Positions 23,017 to 32,509 are shown, counted from the first letter of the stretch. The stretch is 47,501 nucleotides of DNA from Candidatus Neoanaerotignum galli (GCA_904381335.1 CAJFIN010000017.1:1-47501), one strand, 5' to 3'. Translations and numbers: made by a program. Notes: generated from the letters alone by a model not told the origin.

Positions 23017-24972
23017 TTACCCTCCGTTTTCCCCCTGAGATTTTGTCTGCGTTTGGATTTCCACTTCTTCCCCCCGCCGGACTTTCTCGCCGGCTCTAGG
23101 AAATTGCCTTTGCACTTGTAGGCCATCTCCGATCCAGCGGGGCCGCAGCCCCGCTTCTTCCAATCGTTTTTTTGCCTCTGACACCGTTGTGCCTGTCACT
23201 TGAGGCACTTCTACCAACATTTCCACTTCCTCTGTTTTTGTTTGGGGTACCTTTAGATATGGCAGGACTTGAGAAAGGAATTCTCCCATCACCGGTCCAG
23301 CCACAGTACCTCCATAGTAAGTACCCTGGGGCTCGTCAATGAGCAAAAGCGCCATGACTTCTGGATCTTCCGCCGGGGCAAAGGCCAAAAAAGAGGCAAT
23401 ATATTTTCCGCTGCGGCGAGGCAATTTTTCACTAGTGGCTGTTTTTCCTCCAATGCGATACCCTGCCACGGCAGCCTTATTGCCCGTTCCCTCCGCCACA
23501 ACGCTTTCCAATATCTTACGCATGGTGGCAGAGGTTTCTTCACTGAGCACCTGCGCCCCTTTTTCATAAGAAAAGGTCTCCACCGTCTGCCCCGTTTCAT
23601 CTAACAGTGCCTTGCCAATATGAGGTGTAATCAAATAGCCCCCATTGACAGCTGCGCTGGCTACCCGCATCAATTCTAATGGTGTAATTTGAAATCCCTG
23701 GCCAAAAGAATAGGTGGCCAGTTCCACAGGTCCCATAGCCTCTTTTGTATGTAAAATACCTTTGGCCTCCCCAGCCAGATCAATGCCTGTTTTTTCTTTC
23801 AGGCCAAATTTTTCTAAGTAGGAATAGAACGTATCTACGCCAAGCCGCTCTGCCACCATCATAAAGACGGGATTACAGCTGTTTTGCACCCCTTCCACAA
23901 AGGTTTGGCTGCCATGAGAGCGAGGATAGCGCCAACACTTAATGGTGCGGCCGCCCACCGTATGAGACCCATTGCAGAAAAATGGTGTCTCTTCGGTTAC
24001 CATACCCTCCTCTAATCCAGCGCTGGCGGTGAGAATCTTAAATGTACTTCCTGGTTCATAGGTATCATTAATCGCATCATTGCGCCACATTTGATTAAGC
24101 GCCGCACTCTGCTCCTCTTCTGTCATGCTGTCCCACTTGGCCGCCAAGTCCGGATCTGTAATGGTGAAGGGATCGTTCAGGTCAAAAGAAGGGGCATTGG
24201 CCATGGCATAGATTTCTCCGTTTTGCGGATTCATCACAATCAGTACGCCGCCCTTTGCTCCCTTGGCTTTAACAGCATTTTCTAACGTCTGTTCTGCGTA
24301 TTGCTGTATGGTCACATCTAATGTGGTTTCCAGTGTCAGCCCCGTTTTGGGTGCCTGCCGTTCCACATCGCCTGCCACCTGTCTGCCCCGGCTATCGGTG
24401 GGTGTTTGGATCATGCCGCCCTCGCCCGTCATTGCCTCGTTGTACTTTGCTTCCAATCCCAAAATGCCTTGATTGTCCTTTCCTACAAAGCCGATGACTT
24501 GGGCCGCCAAGTCGCCATATGGATAGACCCGCTGTACATCCTCATCCACCATCACGCCTGGCAGCTGTGCCTGTCTGATTTGCTGGGAAATACCCGGCTC
24601 CACTTTAGATGCAATACGCACCAGCGCCACTTTCTGGCTGATTTTTTCCAACACTGCCTCATAGGAAAGGCCTAGCTTTTCACTGAGCAGCCGGGCAGTT
24701 TCTTCGGGAGAAACTACTTGGCTAGGAATGACAGAAACAGCACAAACCGAGCGATTTGCCGCCAAAGCCTCGCCCTTTCGGTCCACAATTTCTCCCCGCA
24801 AAGGCGTCAACGCCCGGTCTCTTGTTTGCTGTGCCTTGGCCATTTCTTGTAGGGGCGCAGCTTGAAACAACTGCAAATAGGCTACCCGGCCCAGCAAGAA
24901 CAGCAGTGCTGCCAAACTGAAGCCCAAAAGCAGCAAGGTTTTCCGCTTCATCCGAACGGTATTCATTTTCAT
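23017..24972 (-). CDS. spoVD: Class B penicillin-binding protein, SpoVD-type with one PASTA domain
   Basis: 651 residues. One N-terminal membrane helix (~11-30), PBP dimerisation domain (RGEIVDRKGEALAANRS, ~59-75), then the transpeptidase: catalytic Ser in EPGSTFK (Ser309), second motif SCN (Ser365) and third motif GGKTATSEK (Lys510), with Ala in place of the usual Gly of KTG. A single PASTA domain fills ~586-645. The order 'two-PASTA PBP then one-PASTA PBP' equals pbpB-spoVD of Bacillus, where SpoVD makes the spore cortex with SpoVE. Cross-linking of peptidoglycan outside the membrane is expected. Sporulation ability of the host is inferred, not shown. Confidence 0.88.
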   Translation of the reverse strand: MKMNTVRMKRKTLLLLGFSLAALLFLLGRVAYLQLFQAAPLQEMAKAQQTRDRALTPLRGEIVDRKGEALAANRSVCAVSVIPSQVVSPEETARLLSEKLGLSYEAVLEKISQKVALVRIASKVEPGISQQIRQAQLPGVMVDEDVQRVYPYGDLAAQVIGFVGKDNQGILGLEAKYNEAMTGEGGMIQTPTDSRGRQVAGDVERQAPKTGLTLETTLDVTIQQYAEQTLENAVKAKGAKGGVLIVMNPQNGEIYAMANAPSFDLNDPFTITDPDLAAKWDSMTEEEQSAALNQMWRNDAINDTYEPGSTFKILTASAGLEEGMVTEETPFFCNGSHTVGGRTIKCWRYPRSHGSQTFVEGVQNSCNPVFMMVAERLGVDTFYSYLEKFGLKEKTGIDLAGEAKGILHTKEAMGPVELATYSFGQGFQITPLELMRVASAAVNGGYLITPHIGKALLDETGQTVETFSYEKGAQVLSEETSATMRKILESVVAEGTGNKAAVAGYRIGGKTATSEKLPRRSGKYIASFLAFAPAEDPEVMALLLIDEPQGTYYGGTVAGPVMGEFLSQVLPYLKVPQTKTEEVEMLVEVPQVTGTTVSEAKKRLEEAGLRPRWIGDGLQVQRQFPRAGEKVRRGEEVEIQTQTKSQGENGG

Positions 24973-25045
24973 ACATTCCGGCTCCTTGCTTTTTCCTTTA
25001 GGATATGAGCCGGGTGCCTATTTCTATGCATCTAGTTTTCTTCTT

Positions 25046-27376
25046 TTATCCAGATGATTCTGATTGCGCTGATGTAGATTGACTGATAGTTTGCGTTGTC
25101 CCTGCATCAGAAGACGTCTCTTGGGAAGTTGCGTCCTCTTCCCCAGTCGTTGTCTCCTCTTCCTCTGCTGTCCCCATGGTCAATGTAATGGTAGATCCTT
25201 CTTCCAGTGTCACACCATATTGAGGCGACATCGAAAGCACCACGCCTTCTGTTTCTTCGCCAGCCTGCTGAGCCACAAAGCTTGCGTCTGTTAGTGTGGT
25301 AACTGCATCTTCCCAGGTCATGCCTCTCACATCTGGCACCGGCTTACCGCCAGACTCTCCTTCTCCTTGCTGCACATACAAGATCACCTGGCTGCCTTCC
25401 TTTACTTCCACCGGGCCATGAGGCGCTTGATTGACGATCTGGTTGCCTGTACCCACCACTTCGTAGGATAAGCCCGCCACATCCAATTCCATGAGAACAT
25501 CAAAAAGTGTTGCCCCGGTATAATCATTGACAGTTACCGTGGTTTCCTCGGTTGTGGCAGCACCATCTGCTTCATAAGAAGGTTCAATGCCTTTATATTG
25601 GATAATTTTTTCCAGTAATGTTTTCATCGCCGGAGCCACCGTGGTAATCCCATCGGCATAGCTTTCCGGCTTATGGATCAAAGTCATCACCAGATATTGG
25701 GGATGATCCGCCGGTAAATAAGAGATAAAAGAAACGGTATACTTTCGGGGCTCGGTACGGCCTTGCTCTGCTGTACCCGTTTTGCCGCCGATGACATAGC
25801 CTTCTATCTTCGCCTTTTTCCCTGTGCCCACTTCCAGGGTTTGGATCATATCCTCCCGGACGATATCGCTGGTTTCTTCGGAGATGACCTTACGAATCAC
25901 TTCGGGTTGGGTTTCTGATAATACCGTACCTTCTGGGTCCACCACTTGGCTGACAATATAGGGACGCATCAAGTTGCCGCCGTTAATGACTGCCGCAAAC
26001 GCATTTAAACATTGCAGAGCCGTGGCATTAAAGCTTTGCCCAAAGCTCATGGTTGCTAATTCTGTAGGCCCGATCTGTTCCAAATCATACATCAGCGAAG
26101 AAGCGCTTACCTCGCCCGGCAAATCTACGCCCGTCTTGGAACCAAACCCAAAGTCCCGCTGATATCGATAAAAAATTTCTGCTCCCATCTTTTCTGCGAT
26201 ATCCATCAATGCCACATTGCAGCTTTGGGCCAGCGCGCCGGCCACATCCAATGTACCATGGCCGCTGCGCAGATGACAGCCAATGGTATAATCCGCCACT
26301 TGCTTTGACCCAGAGCAATAGAAGGTATCCGTATTTTGAATGATCCCTTCTTCTAGCGCCGCCGCAACGGTAATCGGCTTAAAAATAGAGCCAGGTTCAA
26401 AGGTGGAGGAGATATTGAAGTTATTCCAAACGCCATTCAGATACTCATACTGCGCATCTGTATCCATCTCCGCCCACATCTGGGCAAACGCCTCACTGTC
26501 CAGGGCCAATGGCTCTGTGGGATTATTCGGATCAAACCCTGGCCCCGCTGCCATGGCTAAAATTTCCCCCGTATTCGGATCCATAATGATGCTGGCGGCA
26601 TTTTCCGGGTTATAGTCGGCCATCATTTCTTCTACCGCCTGCTCGGCAAAGGTTTGCATATTATAATCCAAAGTTGTGATAATGGTGTTGCCGTCCTGGG
26701 CAGGTACTTCCTGACTGACTGCACCATTCGCACCATCATAAGTGATGTAGGACCTCCCAGGTATCCCAGTCATCTGCTGGTTATATTCTTCCTCCAGTCC
26801 CAGCCGGGCATCGCCCCGCTCAAAGCCAATGACAGAGGCAGCTAGTTTCCCGGCAGGATAGCTGCGTTTGGTATCTTTTTGGTACACAACGCCTTTCAGA
26901 TCCTGTGCCTCCAGCGCCTCTTTTACCTCTACGCTCTGTTGTTTTGCCAACACTTTCCAGCTGGTGTCCAATACAGGGATCTTTTTTTCTTCATCCACTA
27001 GCGCCGTATATCCCTTTAAGGTATCATAGTCCAAATCGGGGATAGCTTCACAAAGAGCATGTAAGGTCTTTTCCTGCTCTTCCATTTTATTTTGTACTAA
27101 TACGCGCACATCCAGCACAATATTATACACTGTAGTACTTACGGCCAAAGGCTGATGATTTCTATCGGTAATTGTTCCCCGGTTTGGATTAATGGTATCA
27201 TCGTAACCACTGATTTGCTGAGTGCGGGCTGCCGTTTCATATTCTTCCCCATAGACCACTTTTAAATAGGTCACTCGGCCGATCAAAGCAAAAAAAGCGG
27301 CAAATAATACAAAAAGAATAAAAGCCAAACGGCCTTTGGCCATATGGTTGGCTTTTATTCTTTGGTGATTTCTCAT
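25046..27376 (-). CDS. pbpB: Class B penicillin-binding protein, FtsI/PBP2B-type with two PASTA domains
   Basis: 776 residues. Membrane helix ~16-34; dimerisation block NRGTITDRNHQPLAVS (~65-80); transpeptidase with Ser330 (EPGSIFK), SCN (Ser385) and KTGTAE (Lys532). Two PASTA domains occupy ~612-670 and ~678-735, followed by a ~40-residue tail rich in Glu, Thr and Ser. It is the septal transpeptidase partner of FtsW and FtsL, anchored in the membrane with the catalytic domain outside. It follows ftsL by 56 bp and precedes the SpoVD-like gene by 73 bp. PASTA domains bind peptidoglycan fragments or beta-lactams in other proteins. Confidence 0.92.
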   Translation of the reverse strand: MRNHQRIKANHMAKGRLAFILFVLFAAFFALIGRVTYLKVVYGEEYETAARTQQISGYDDTINPNRGTITDRNHQPLAVSTTVYNIVLDVRVLVQNKMEEQEKTLHALCEAIPDLDYDTLKGYTALVDEEKKIPVLDTSWKVLAKQQSVEVKEALEAQDLKGVVYQKDTKRSYPAGKLAASVIGFERGDARLGLEEEYNQQMTGIPGRSYITYDGANGAVSQEVPAQDGNTIITTLDYNMQTFAEQAVEEMMADYNPENAASIIMDPNTGEILAMAAGPGFDPNNPTEPLALDSEAFAQMWAEMDTDAQYEYLNGVWNNFNISSTFEPGSIFKPITVAAALEEGIIQNTDTFYCSGSKQVADYTIGCHLRSGHGTLDVAGALAQSCNVALMDIAEKMGAEIFYRYQRDFGFGSKTGVDLPGEVSASSLMYDLEQIGPTELATMSFGQSFNATALQCLNAFAAVINGGNLMRPYIVSQVVDPEGTVLSETQPEVIRKVISEETSDIVREDMIQTLEVGTGKKAKIEGYVIGGKTGTAEQGRTEPRKYTVSFISYLPADHPQYLVMTLIHKPESYADGITTVAPAMKTLLEKIIQYKGIEPSYEADGAATTEETTVTVNDYTGATLFDVLMELDVAGLSYEVVGTGNQIVNQAPHGPVEVKEGSQVILYVQQGEGESGGKPVPDVRGMTWEDAVTTLTDASFVAQQAGEETEGVVLSMSPQYGVTLEEGSTITLTMGTAEEEETTTGEEDATSQETSSDAGTTQTISQSTSAQSESSG

Positions 27377-27432
27377 ATCGCATCATTCCTTCATTTCTGG
27401 TTCTGCCTTCTGCGCGTTGCTCACCCTGTCCC

Positions 27433-27951
27433 TTACTTACCCAAAATTTGCAGCAATGAAAACGATCCTGATTTCTCCTGAGAGGTGTCCTCTGCCGCCA
27501 CATTGTATTGCACCGAATAACTTTCTTCCGGCACATCAATATACATGATCTGATACGGCTGGGGTTCAGCCATCCCGAGTCGCGTTGTGGCTTGTTCTTC
27601 CACATATTCTAAGCTCATTTGGCTGGCCAGTTGTGTCTGCGCCGTATGATTATTACTTTGCAGCTGGGCAATCTGATTTTGGAGTTTTTGATTTTCTACC
27701 CGCTGTGCTGAAACGGCTGCCACAGAGCTCATGCAGGCAAAGGCGCCTGCAAAAACCACAGCCGCTGCCGCCACATATTTTAATGCATGGCTGCGTTTTT
27801 CTTTCTTTTCCTGCCGCGTTTCCACCGCATGTTTTTTCCGGCGATGACGCCGCGGTGCTGCCTCCTGCTCGGGCCAAACATCATAGGCGTAAGCATTGCT
27901 GCCGCTGACATAAGATCCATATCTTCTATGTTGGATTCTTTCTGATTCCAT
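27433..27951 (-). CDS. ftsL: Cell division protein FtsL-like (septum formation initiator)
   Basis: 172 residues. Layout: basic cytoplasmic N-terminus (RRHRRKKH ... RQEKKEKR, to ~54), one transmembrane helix (~58-82, YVAAAAVVFAGAFACMSSVA), then a coiled coil (RVENQKLQNQIAQLQSNN) and an extracytoplasmic tail with RLGMAEPQ, the motif shared by FtsL/DivIC proteins. FtsL bridges DivIB/DivIC and FtsW-PBP2B at the septum. Position between rsmH and the PBP supports the name more than the weakly conserved sequence. It follows rsmH by 9 bp. Confidence 0.88.
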   Translation of the reverse strand: MESERIQHRRYGSYVSGSNAYAYDVWPEQEAAPRRHRRKKHAVETRQEKKEKRSHALKYVAAAAVVFAGAFACMSSVAAVSAQRVENQKLQNQIAQLQSNNHTAQTQLASQMSLEYVEEQATTRLGMAEPQPYQIMYIDVPEESYSVQYNVAAEDTSQEKSGSFSLLQILGK

Positions 27952-27960
27952 GGCTAATAG

Positions 27961-28902
27961 TTATTCCCTCCCCGCTTCATCAATCCGTTCCAAAATACGC
28001 AGTTTCGCGCTTCTGGCGCGGTGGTTTATTTCTAACTCCTGCGCAGAAGGCAGGATTGGTTTTCTCGTAATTACTTTTGCCAGAGGACGCTTACCGCAAA
28101 CGCACACCGGAAACTCCGGCGGGCATGTGCAAGGATGCTCTTGTGCGCGAAACGCATTTTTGACAATGCGGTCTTCCAGAGAATGAAAGGTAATCACCGC
28201 TAGTCTTCCCCCGACATAAAGCCGCTTTGTCATTGCTCCAATGGCATCTTCTAAAATAGATAATTCGCCATTAACTTCGATGCGAATGGCTTGAAAGGTT
28301 CGTTTGGCCGGATGAGGGCCATCTTTTCGCGCGCCCTTCGGCACTGCTTTTTTGATTGCTTCCACTAAACCAAACGTTGTCTCGATGGGCCGCTGGGCCA
28401 CAATAAATTGTGCAATGCGTTTTGCCCAACGTTCCTCGCCATATTGAGAAATAATCCGGCAGAGATCTTCTTCTGAATAGGTATTCACCACATCATAGGC
28501 CGAAAACTTTTGTTCCGGATCCATCCGCATATCTAACGGCGCATCCTGCATATAGCTAAAGCCGCGTTCTGCCGTATCCAGCTGATAACTGGATACGCCA
28601 AGATCCATTAAAAACCCATGGGCTTTTGTTATCTGCAGGTCATCTAACACCTGATCCACAGCTGAAAAATTACTATGAACCAGCGTTACTTTTTCTGAAA
28701 AAGGCGCCAAATGCTTCTTTGCCGCTGCCAAAGCAGCTTCGTCTTGGTCAATGCCAATCAGCCGCCCAGTAGTCAATCGTTTGGCAATTTCATAGGAATG
28801 GCCCCCGCCGCCCACCGTGCAGTCCACATAAATGCCTTCCGGACGAATGGCCAATCCCTCCACCGCTTCATTGAGCAGCACTGAAATATGATGAAACTCC
28901 AT
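27961..28902 (-). CDS. rsmH: 16S rRNA (cytosine-1402-N4)-methyltransferase RsmH (MraW)
   Basis: 313 residues. Begins [20 protein letters not shown] site [12 protein letters not shown] (25-36); then [29 protein letters not shown], a [12 protein letters not shown] block and the C-terminal [15 protein letters not shown] and [10 protein letters not shown] motifs. It methylates N4 of C1402 in 16S rRNA. The start lies 15 bp after the mraZ stop. Confidence 0.97.
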   Translation of the reverse strand: MEFHHISVLLNEAVEGLAIRPEGIYVDCTVGGGGHSYEIAKRLTTGRLIGIDQDEAALAAAKKHLAPFSEKVTLVHSNFSAVDQVLDDLQITKAHGFLMDLGVSSYQLDTAERGFSYMQDAPLDMRMDPEQKFSAYDVVNTYSEEDLCRIISQYGEERWAKRIAQFIVAQRPIETTFGLVEAIKKAVPKGARKDGPHPAKRTFQAIRIEVNGELSILEDAIGAMTKRLYVGGRLAVITFHSLEDRIVKNAFRAQEHPCTCPPEFPVCVCGKRPLAKVITRKPILPSAQELEINHRARSAKLRILERIDEAGRE

Positions 28903-28917
28903 GGCATGCTCCCCCTT

Positions 28918-29349
28918 TTACATGTGGAACTCTGCCATGCGTTCGGCAAGTTCATTTTCTGCGTCTGTTTCTTCCTGGTTATAGGATTCCCATGTTTCCC
29001 GATTCCAAATTTCCACCCGATCCCCTACGCCAATGGAAACGATCTGTTTTTCCAAATGGGCATATTCCCGCAATGTCTGCGGAATGAGGATACGGCCTTG
29101 ATTATCAATTTCACATTCGCTGGCTCCCGCCATAAAAAACCGAGAAAACCGGCGGACATCGGCGCTTGTCCAAGGTAATGTCTCAATTTTAGCGACCAAT
29201 TCCAGCCAACGGCTTTGTGCATAGACAAATAGACAGTGATCCAGTCCCCGGGTGACAATGAATTTTTCACCCAATGCTTCCCGAAATTTAGAAGGGACAA
29301 TGACCCTGCCTTTGGCATCGATATTATGTTGGTATTCTCCCATAAACAT
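28918..29349 (-). CDS. mraZ: Transcriptional regulator MraZ
   Basis: 143 residues starting [20 protein letters not shown], the family's standard start and length. The ATG at 29349 was preferred over 29343 because GGTGATC, complementary to the extended anti-Shine-Dalgarno end, is ideally placed for it. Two AbrB-like swapped-hairpin repeats are visible: [14 protein letters not shown] and [14 protein letters not shown]. MraZ binds repeated boxes ahead of its own operon and controls the dcw cluster. Three box-like repeats lie just upstream (29378-29407). Confidence 0.95.
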   Translation of the reverse strand: MFMGEYQHNIDAKGRVIVPSKFREALGEKFIVTRGLDHCLFVYAQSRWLELVAKIETLPWTSADVRRFSRFFMAGASECEIDNQGRILIPQTLREYAHLEKQIVSIGVGDRVEIWNRETWESYNQEETDAENELAERMAEFHM

Positions 29350-29377
29350 TTCGATCACCAGCCTCGCCGCTACTGGC

Positions 29378-29407
29378 CGCCACTTTCTACCACCTAATAC
29401 CACTTGT
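29378..29407 (-). promoter_or_regulatory. MraZ-box array: three direct repeats with exact 10-bp period
   Basis: Minus strand: AAGTGGTA, AGGTGGTA and AAGTGGCG begin 10 bp apart (plus-strand CACTTGTAAT, CACCTAATAC, CACTTTCTAC read right to left). They lie at and just after the expected transcription start and before the mraZ start codon. MraZ is known to bind such tandem GTG/TGGG-type boxes. Confidence 0.8.
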
Positions 29408-29413
29408 AATGAT

Positions 29414-29442
29414 ATTGTAATATAAATACGCCTTAATTACAA
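29414..29442 (-). promoter_or_regulatory. Predicted sigma-A promoter of the dcw operon
   Basis: Minus strand: TTGTAA (29442-29437), 17-bp spacer, TACAAT (29419-29414), directly followed by the MraZ boxes. Confidence 0.6.
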
Positions 29443-29670
29443 GCAAAAAACAAAAATTTGTTCAGAAAAAAACCAATCTATTCTAGCAAAAAGCCTTGAT
29501 TTTCAAGCAAAATCATAATTTGGTGCAAAGTGGTGCCGATTCCCACTTTTTTTCTTCTTTGCCCCTGAATCTTCCCTAAAACAATTCCAAAAATCCCCAT
29601 CCATAAAACGCTTTACGCAGAGCCGGTGAAAGATTCGGAGGTTGATCATTAACCATAAACCATAGCAAAG
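29443..29670. other. Non-coding region upstream of the dcw promoter
   Basis: No credible gene. It contains an inverted pair of AAAGTGG (plus strand 29527-29533, minus strand 29549-29543), the same hexamer core as the MraZ boxes, about 110-130 bp upstream of the -10. A weaker promoter-like TTGAAA/TAGAAT pair with a 15-bp spacer occurs near 29480-29506. Confidence 0.35.
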
Positions 29671-29716
29671 TAAAAGGGCCTGCCACCTATCATAGATAGG
29701 TAACAAGCCCTTCTTG
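29671..29716 (-). terminator. Intrinsic terminator after the ABC-F gene
   Basis: Minus strand: AAGGGC and ACCTATC pair with GATAGGT and GCCCTT around an ATA loop, then TTTTACTTT. It lies about 100 bp after the ABC-F stop codon. Confidence 0.7.
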
Positions 29717-29813
29717 TTTCTTAAACCATATTCATTGGATAGCATGATCTACTTTGAGCCGTTTGGTTCACTGGCCAGTTTCACGCTGCAAATTCGCTCC
29801 TCTTGCCTATTGT

Positions 29814-31724
29814 TTACCCTTGTGCCGCTTCCCATTGCTCCATCAATTCTTCCAGTTTGGCTTCCAGCTGCTGTTTTTCTTCAAAGATTTGCTGGGCCTT
29901 TTGAAAATCTGAAGCTGCCGCCTCCATTTCTTTTTCTAACGCAGCAATGCTCTCTTCGATTTGTTCAATCTCCCCTTCGATTTTTGCAATGCGGTTTTTG
30001 ATTTTTCGTTCCCGCGCTTGCTGTTCTTTTTGGGTTTGCCAATCCTGCTTACTCGCACTGATGGATTCTTTCTTTTTCACTGGCGTTCCAGTGCCAAATA
30101 ATTCTTCTTCCCGGCGGGCGCGCTCTGTTTTCTCCAAATAATAATCATAATTCCCTAAATAACAGGTCATTCCATCTGCAGAAAGCACCAACACCTTTTG
30201 CGCCGTTCGATTGATAAAATACCGATCATGAGAAATATACAGCACCGTGCCTTCATACCGGTTAATGGCATCTTCCAGAATTTCCTTGCTGGCCATATCC
30301 AAATGGTTCGTTGGTTCGTCCAGCATTAGAAAATTGGCTTTGCCCAACATAATCTTTGCCAGCATCAGCCGACCCTTTTCCCCACCGCTAAGGGCAGAGA
30401 TGGGCTTAAATACATCATCCCCAAAAAATACGAACGCCGCCAACACATTGCGGATCTGTCCACTAGTAAGGTTTGGATAGGTATCGGAAATATCCTGAAA
30501 AATCGTCTTTTGCTCATCAAATCTTTGCTGTTCCTGATCATAATATCCCACATGCACATTCACACCAAACCGGACTTCTCCTGCCTGGCAAGGTTCTTCC
30601 CCTAAAAGAATGCGAAACAAGGTACTTTTCCCCACCCCATTAGGACCAATAATCGCCACCTTTTCTCCGCGTTTGATCTCGAAATCCACATGGGAAAACA
30701 ATATCTTATCCGGAAATTCTTTTGCCAACCCACCAACAGATAATACATCATTGCCGCTTTGAATCTGAGGCGTCAGCGTCAAATGCATTTGTGAAGGCAG
30801 CGCCTCTGGCCGCTCCAGTTTTTCCATCTTTTCTAGGGCTTTTTCCCGGCTTTCCGCCCGTTTAATACTTTTTTCGCGGTTAAAGGAACGTAATGTGCGG
30901 ATAATCTCCTCTTGGCGATGGATTTCTTTTTGCTGGTTTTCATACTGTTTTTCCAATACTTCCCTACGGATGGCCTTTTGTTTTGCATAAAAGGTGTAAT
31001 TTCCTTCATAAACCGTAGACTTTTTGTTCTCTAATTCCACAATCTTCGTTACAAATTTATCAAGAAAATACCGGTCATGGCTAATGACTATGACAGCTGA
31101 AGGATACCCCTTCAGGTACTCTTCCAGCCAGGAAATCGAAGCAATATCCAAATGGTTCGTGGGCTCGTCCAGCAGCAAAATATCCGGCTTTTGCAGCAAA
31201 AGCTTCCCCAGCATCACTCGAGTTTTTTCCCCTCCAGAAAGCAGCCGCAAGGGCTTTTCCTGTTCCGTTTCCGTAAATCCCAGCCCCTTTAGCACACCGC
31301 GAATCCGGCTTTGATAGCCGTATCCTTCCATCTTTTCAAACTCCTGCTGCTTTAGGTCGTATTCCTGCATCAGTCGGTCAAACTCTGCCCCTGAAAGATT
31401 GGCCATACGGCCCTCCATTTCCCGCAAAGTCTTCTCGGCTTCAATAACAGGCAAAAACACCTTCTCCATTTCCTCATAAACGGTGCCGTCTCCCTCCACT
31501 TGCGCATGTTGGCGCAAATAACCCATAGAGACATCTTTTTTTAAGTATAATTCCCCACCATCATAGCTAGTTTGTCTTGTTAATATTTGAAATAACGTGG
31601 TTTTACCGGCGCCGTTTACGCCTACCACAGCCATCTTTTCTTTTTCTTCCAATAAAAAAGACACCCGCTCTAAAATAACATCAACACCATATGATTTTTG
31701 GATGTCCTTACAAGCTAAAATCAT
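29814..31724 (-). CDS. ABC-F family ATPase (translation factor / ribosome-protection type)
   Basis: 636 residues from ATG 31724 (AGGAGG, 7-nt gap). Two ABC cassettes: Walker A GVNGAGKTT (~35-43) and GPNGVGKST (~361), signatures LSGGEKTR (~163) and LSGGEKGR (~446), Walker B LLLDEPTNHLD and LMLDEPTNHLD. The linker (~245-300) is charged and helical. A C-terminal coiled coil spans ~550-636. No membrane segments, as expected for ABC-F. Such proteins act on the ribosomal E-site; some give antibiotic resistance, others (Uup, YdiF, EttA) assist translation or assembly. The length and C-terminal coiled coil resemble Uup/YdiF, so a housekeeping role is likelier. It is divergent from rex. Confidence 0.93.
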   Translation of the reverse strand: MILACKDIQKSYGVDVILERVSFLLEEKEKMAVVGVNGAGKTTLFQILTRQTSYDGGELYLKKDVSMGYLRQHAQVEGDGTVYEEMEKVFLPVIEAEKTLREMEGRMANLSGAEFDRLMQEYDLKQQEFEKMEGYGYQSRIRGVLKGLGFTETEQEKPLRLLSGGEKTRVMLGKLLLQKPDILLLDEPTNHLDIASISWLEEYLKGYPSAVIVISHDRYFLDKFVTKIVELENKKSTVYEGNYTFYAKQKAIRREVLEKQYENQQKEIHRQEEIIRTLRSFNREKSIKRAESREKALEKMEKLERPEALPSQMHLTLTPQIQSGNDVLSVGGLAKEFPDKILFSHVDFEIKRGEKVAIIGPNGVGKSTLFRILLGEEPCQAGEVRFGVNVHVGYYDQEQQRFDEQKTIFQDISDTYPNLTSGQIRNVLAAFVFFGDDVFKPISALSGGEKGRLMLAKIMLGKANFLMLDEPTNHLDMASKEILEDAINRYEGTVLYISHDRYFINRTAQKVLVLSADGMTCYLGNYDYYLEKTERARREEELFGTGTPVKKKESISASKQDWQTQKEQQARERKIKNRIAKIEGEIEQIEESIAALEKEMEAAASDFQKAQQIFEEKQQLEAKLEELMEQWEAAQG

Positions 31725-31750
31725 GTGTGGTCCTCCTCTCATATGCCAGA

Positions 31751-31759
31751 ATTATACCA
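31751..31759 (-). promoter_or_regulatory. Extended -10 promoter of the ABC-F gene
   Basis: Minus strand TGGTATAAT, an extended -10 (TGN-TATAAT), about 27 bp before the start codon. No good -35 is present. Confidence 0.5.
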
Positions 31760-31788
31760 GAAAGGAACCGGAAATAAAAGACAAATGA

Positions 31789-31817
31789 TTGACAATATTT
31801 TTATTTCCATGTATACT
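31789..31817 (+). promoter_or_regulatory. Predicted sigma-A promoter of rex
   Basis: TTGACA (31789-31794), 17-bp spacer, TATACT (31812-31817), 27 bp before the ATG. Confidence 0.8.
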
Positions 31818-31844
31818 TTTTATAGTTAAGGAGTGGTTAGGTTT

Positions 31845-32501
31845 ATGTATACAGATCGGAAAATTTCAAGCGCCGTCATCAAACGCTTGCCCCGGTATTA
31901 TCGATATTTAGGGGATTTGCTGGATCATGATATCACCCGGATTTCTTCAAAAGAACTGAGCGAAAAAATGAGCATCACCGCTTCTCAGATTCGGCAGGAT
32001 CTGAATAATTTTGGCGGCTTTGGCCAGCAAGGCTATGGTTATAATGTGGAATATTTATATAACGAAATCAAAAAGATCCTTTCTCTGGATCGGACATATC
32101 ATATGATTGTTGTGGGCGGAGGAAATATCGGCCAGGCTTTAGTCAACTATACTGGGTTTGAAAAGCGCGGCTTTGTGATTACTGCCATTTTTGATGTTAA
32201 CCCTCGGCTCATTGGGATGACCATTCGCGGTGTTGAAGTTTATGATGTGGATAAAATGGAAGAATACGTTAAAAACAACAAAGTGGATGTGGGCATTTTA
32301 ACTCTGCCTCGTACTGCTGCCAGAGAAGTGGCGCAAAACCTGGCGGATTGGGGAGTGCCTGGCATTTGGAATTTCTCCCATGTGGATTTACACCTACCTC
32401 CCACCACAAAAGTGGAAAATGTTCATCTCACTGACAGCCTGATGACCCTCCTGTATAAGATTAATGAACAGCCAAAACCCACTGAAAAAGAAAACAAATA
32501 A
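31845..32501 (+). CDS. rex: Redox-sensing transcriptional repressor Rex
   Basis: 218 residues from ATG 31845 (AAGGAG 11 nt upstream; the in-frame GTG at 31833 overlaps that site and was rejected). N-terminal winged helix: SAVIKRLPRYYRYLGDLL ... RISSKELSEKMSITASQIRQDL. The NAD(H) domain starts at ~85 with MIVVGGGNIGQAL, followed by GFVITAIFDVNPRLIG and the C-terminal swapped helix. Rex represses fermentation and NADH-oxidising genes and is released at high NADH/NAD. No canonical Rex operator (TTGTGA-n6-TCACAA) was seen next to the gene. A terminator follows immediately. Confidence 0.96.
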   Translation: MYTDRKISSAVIKRLPRYYRYLGDLLDHDITRISSKELSEKMSITASQIRQDLNNFGGFGQQGYGYNVEYLYNEIKKILSLDRTYHMIVVGGGNIGQALVNYTGFEKRGFVITAIFDVNPRLIGMTIRGVEVYDVDKMEEYVKNNKVDVGILTLPRTAAREVAQNLADWGVPGIWNFSHVDLHLPPTTKVENVHLTDSLMTLLYKINEQPKPTEKENK

Positions 32502-32509
32502 CTTCTATT

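Noticed and set aside
29503..29745. 80-codon minus-strand frame between the ABC-F gene and mraZ
   Set aside because: It overlaps the ABC-F terminator, has no ribosome site and no recognisable sequence.
31741..31845. Rex autoregulation site
   Set aside because: No TTGTGA-n6-TCACAA-like palindrome around the rex promoter; TTGACAATATTTTTATTT fits only poorly.
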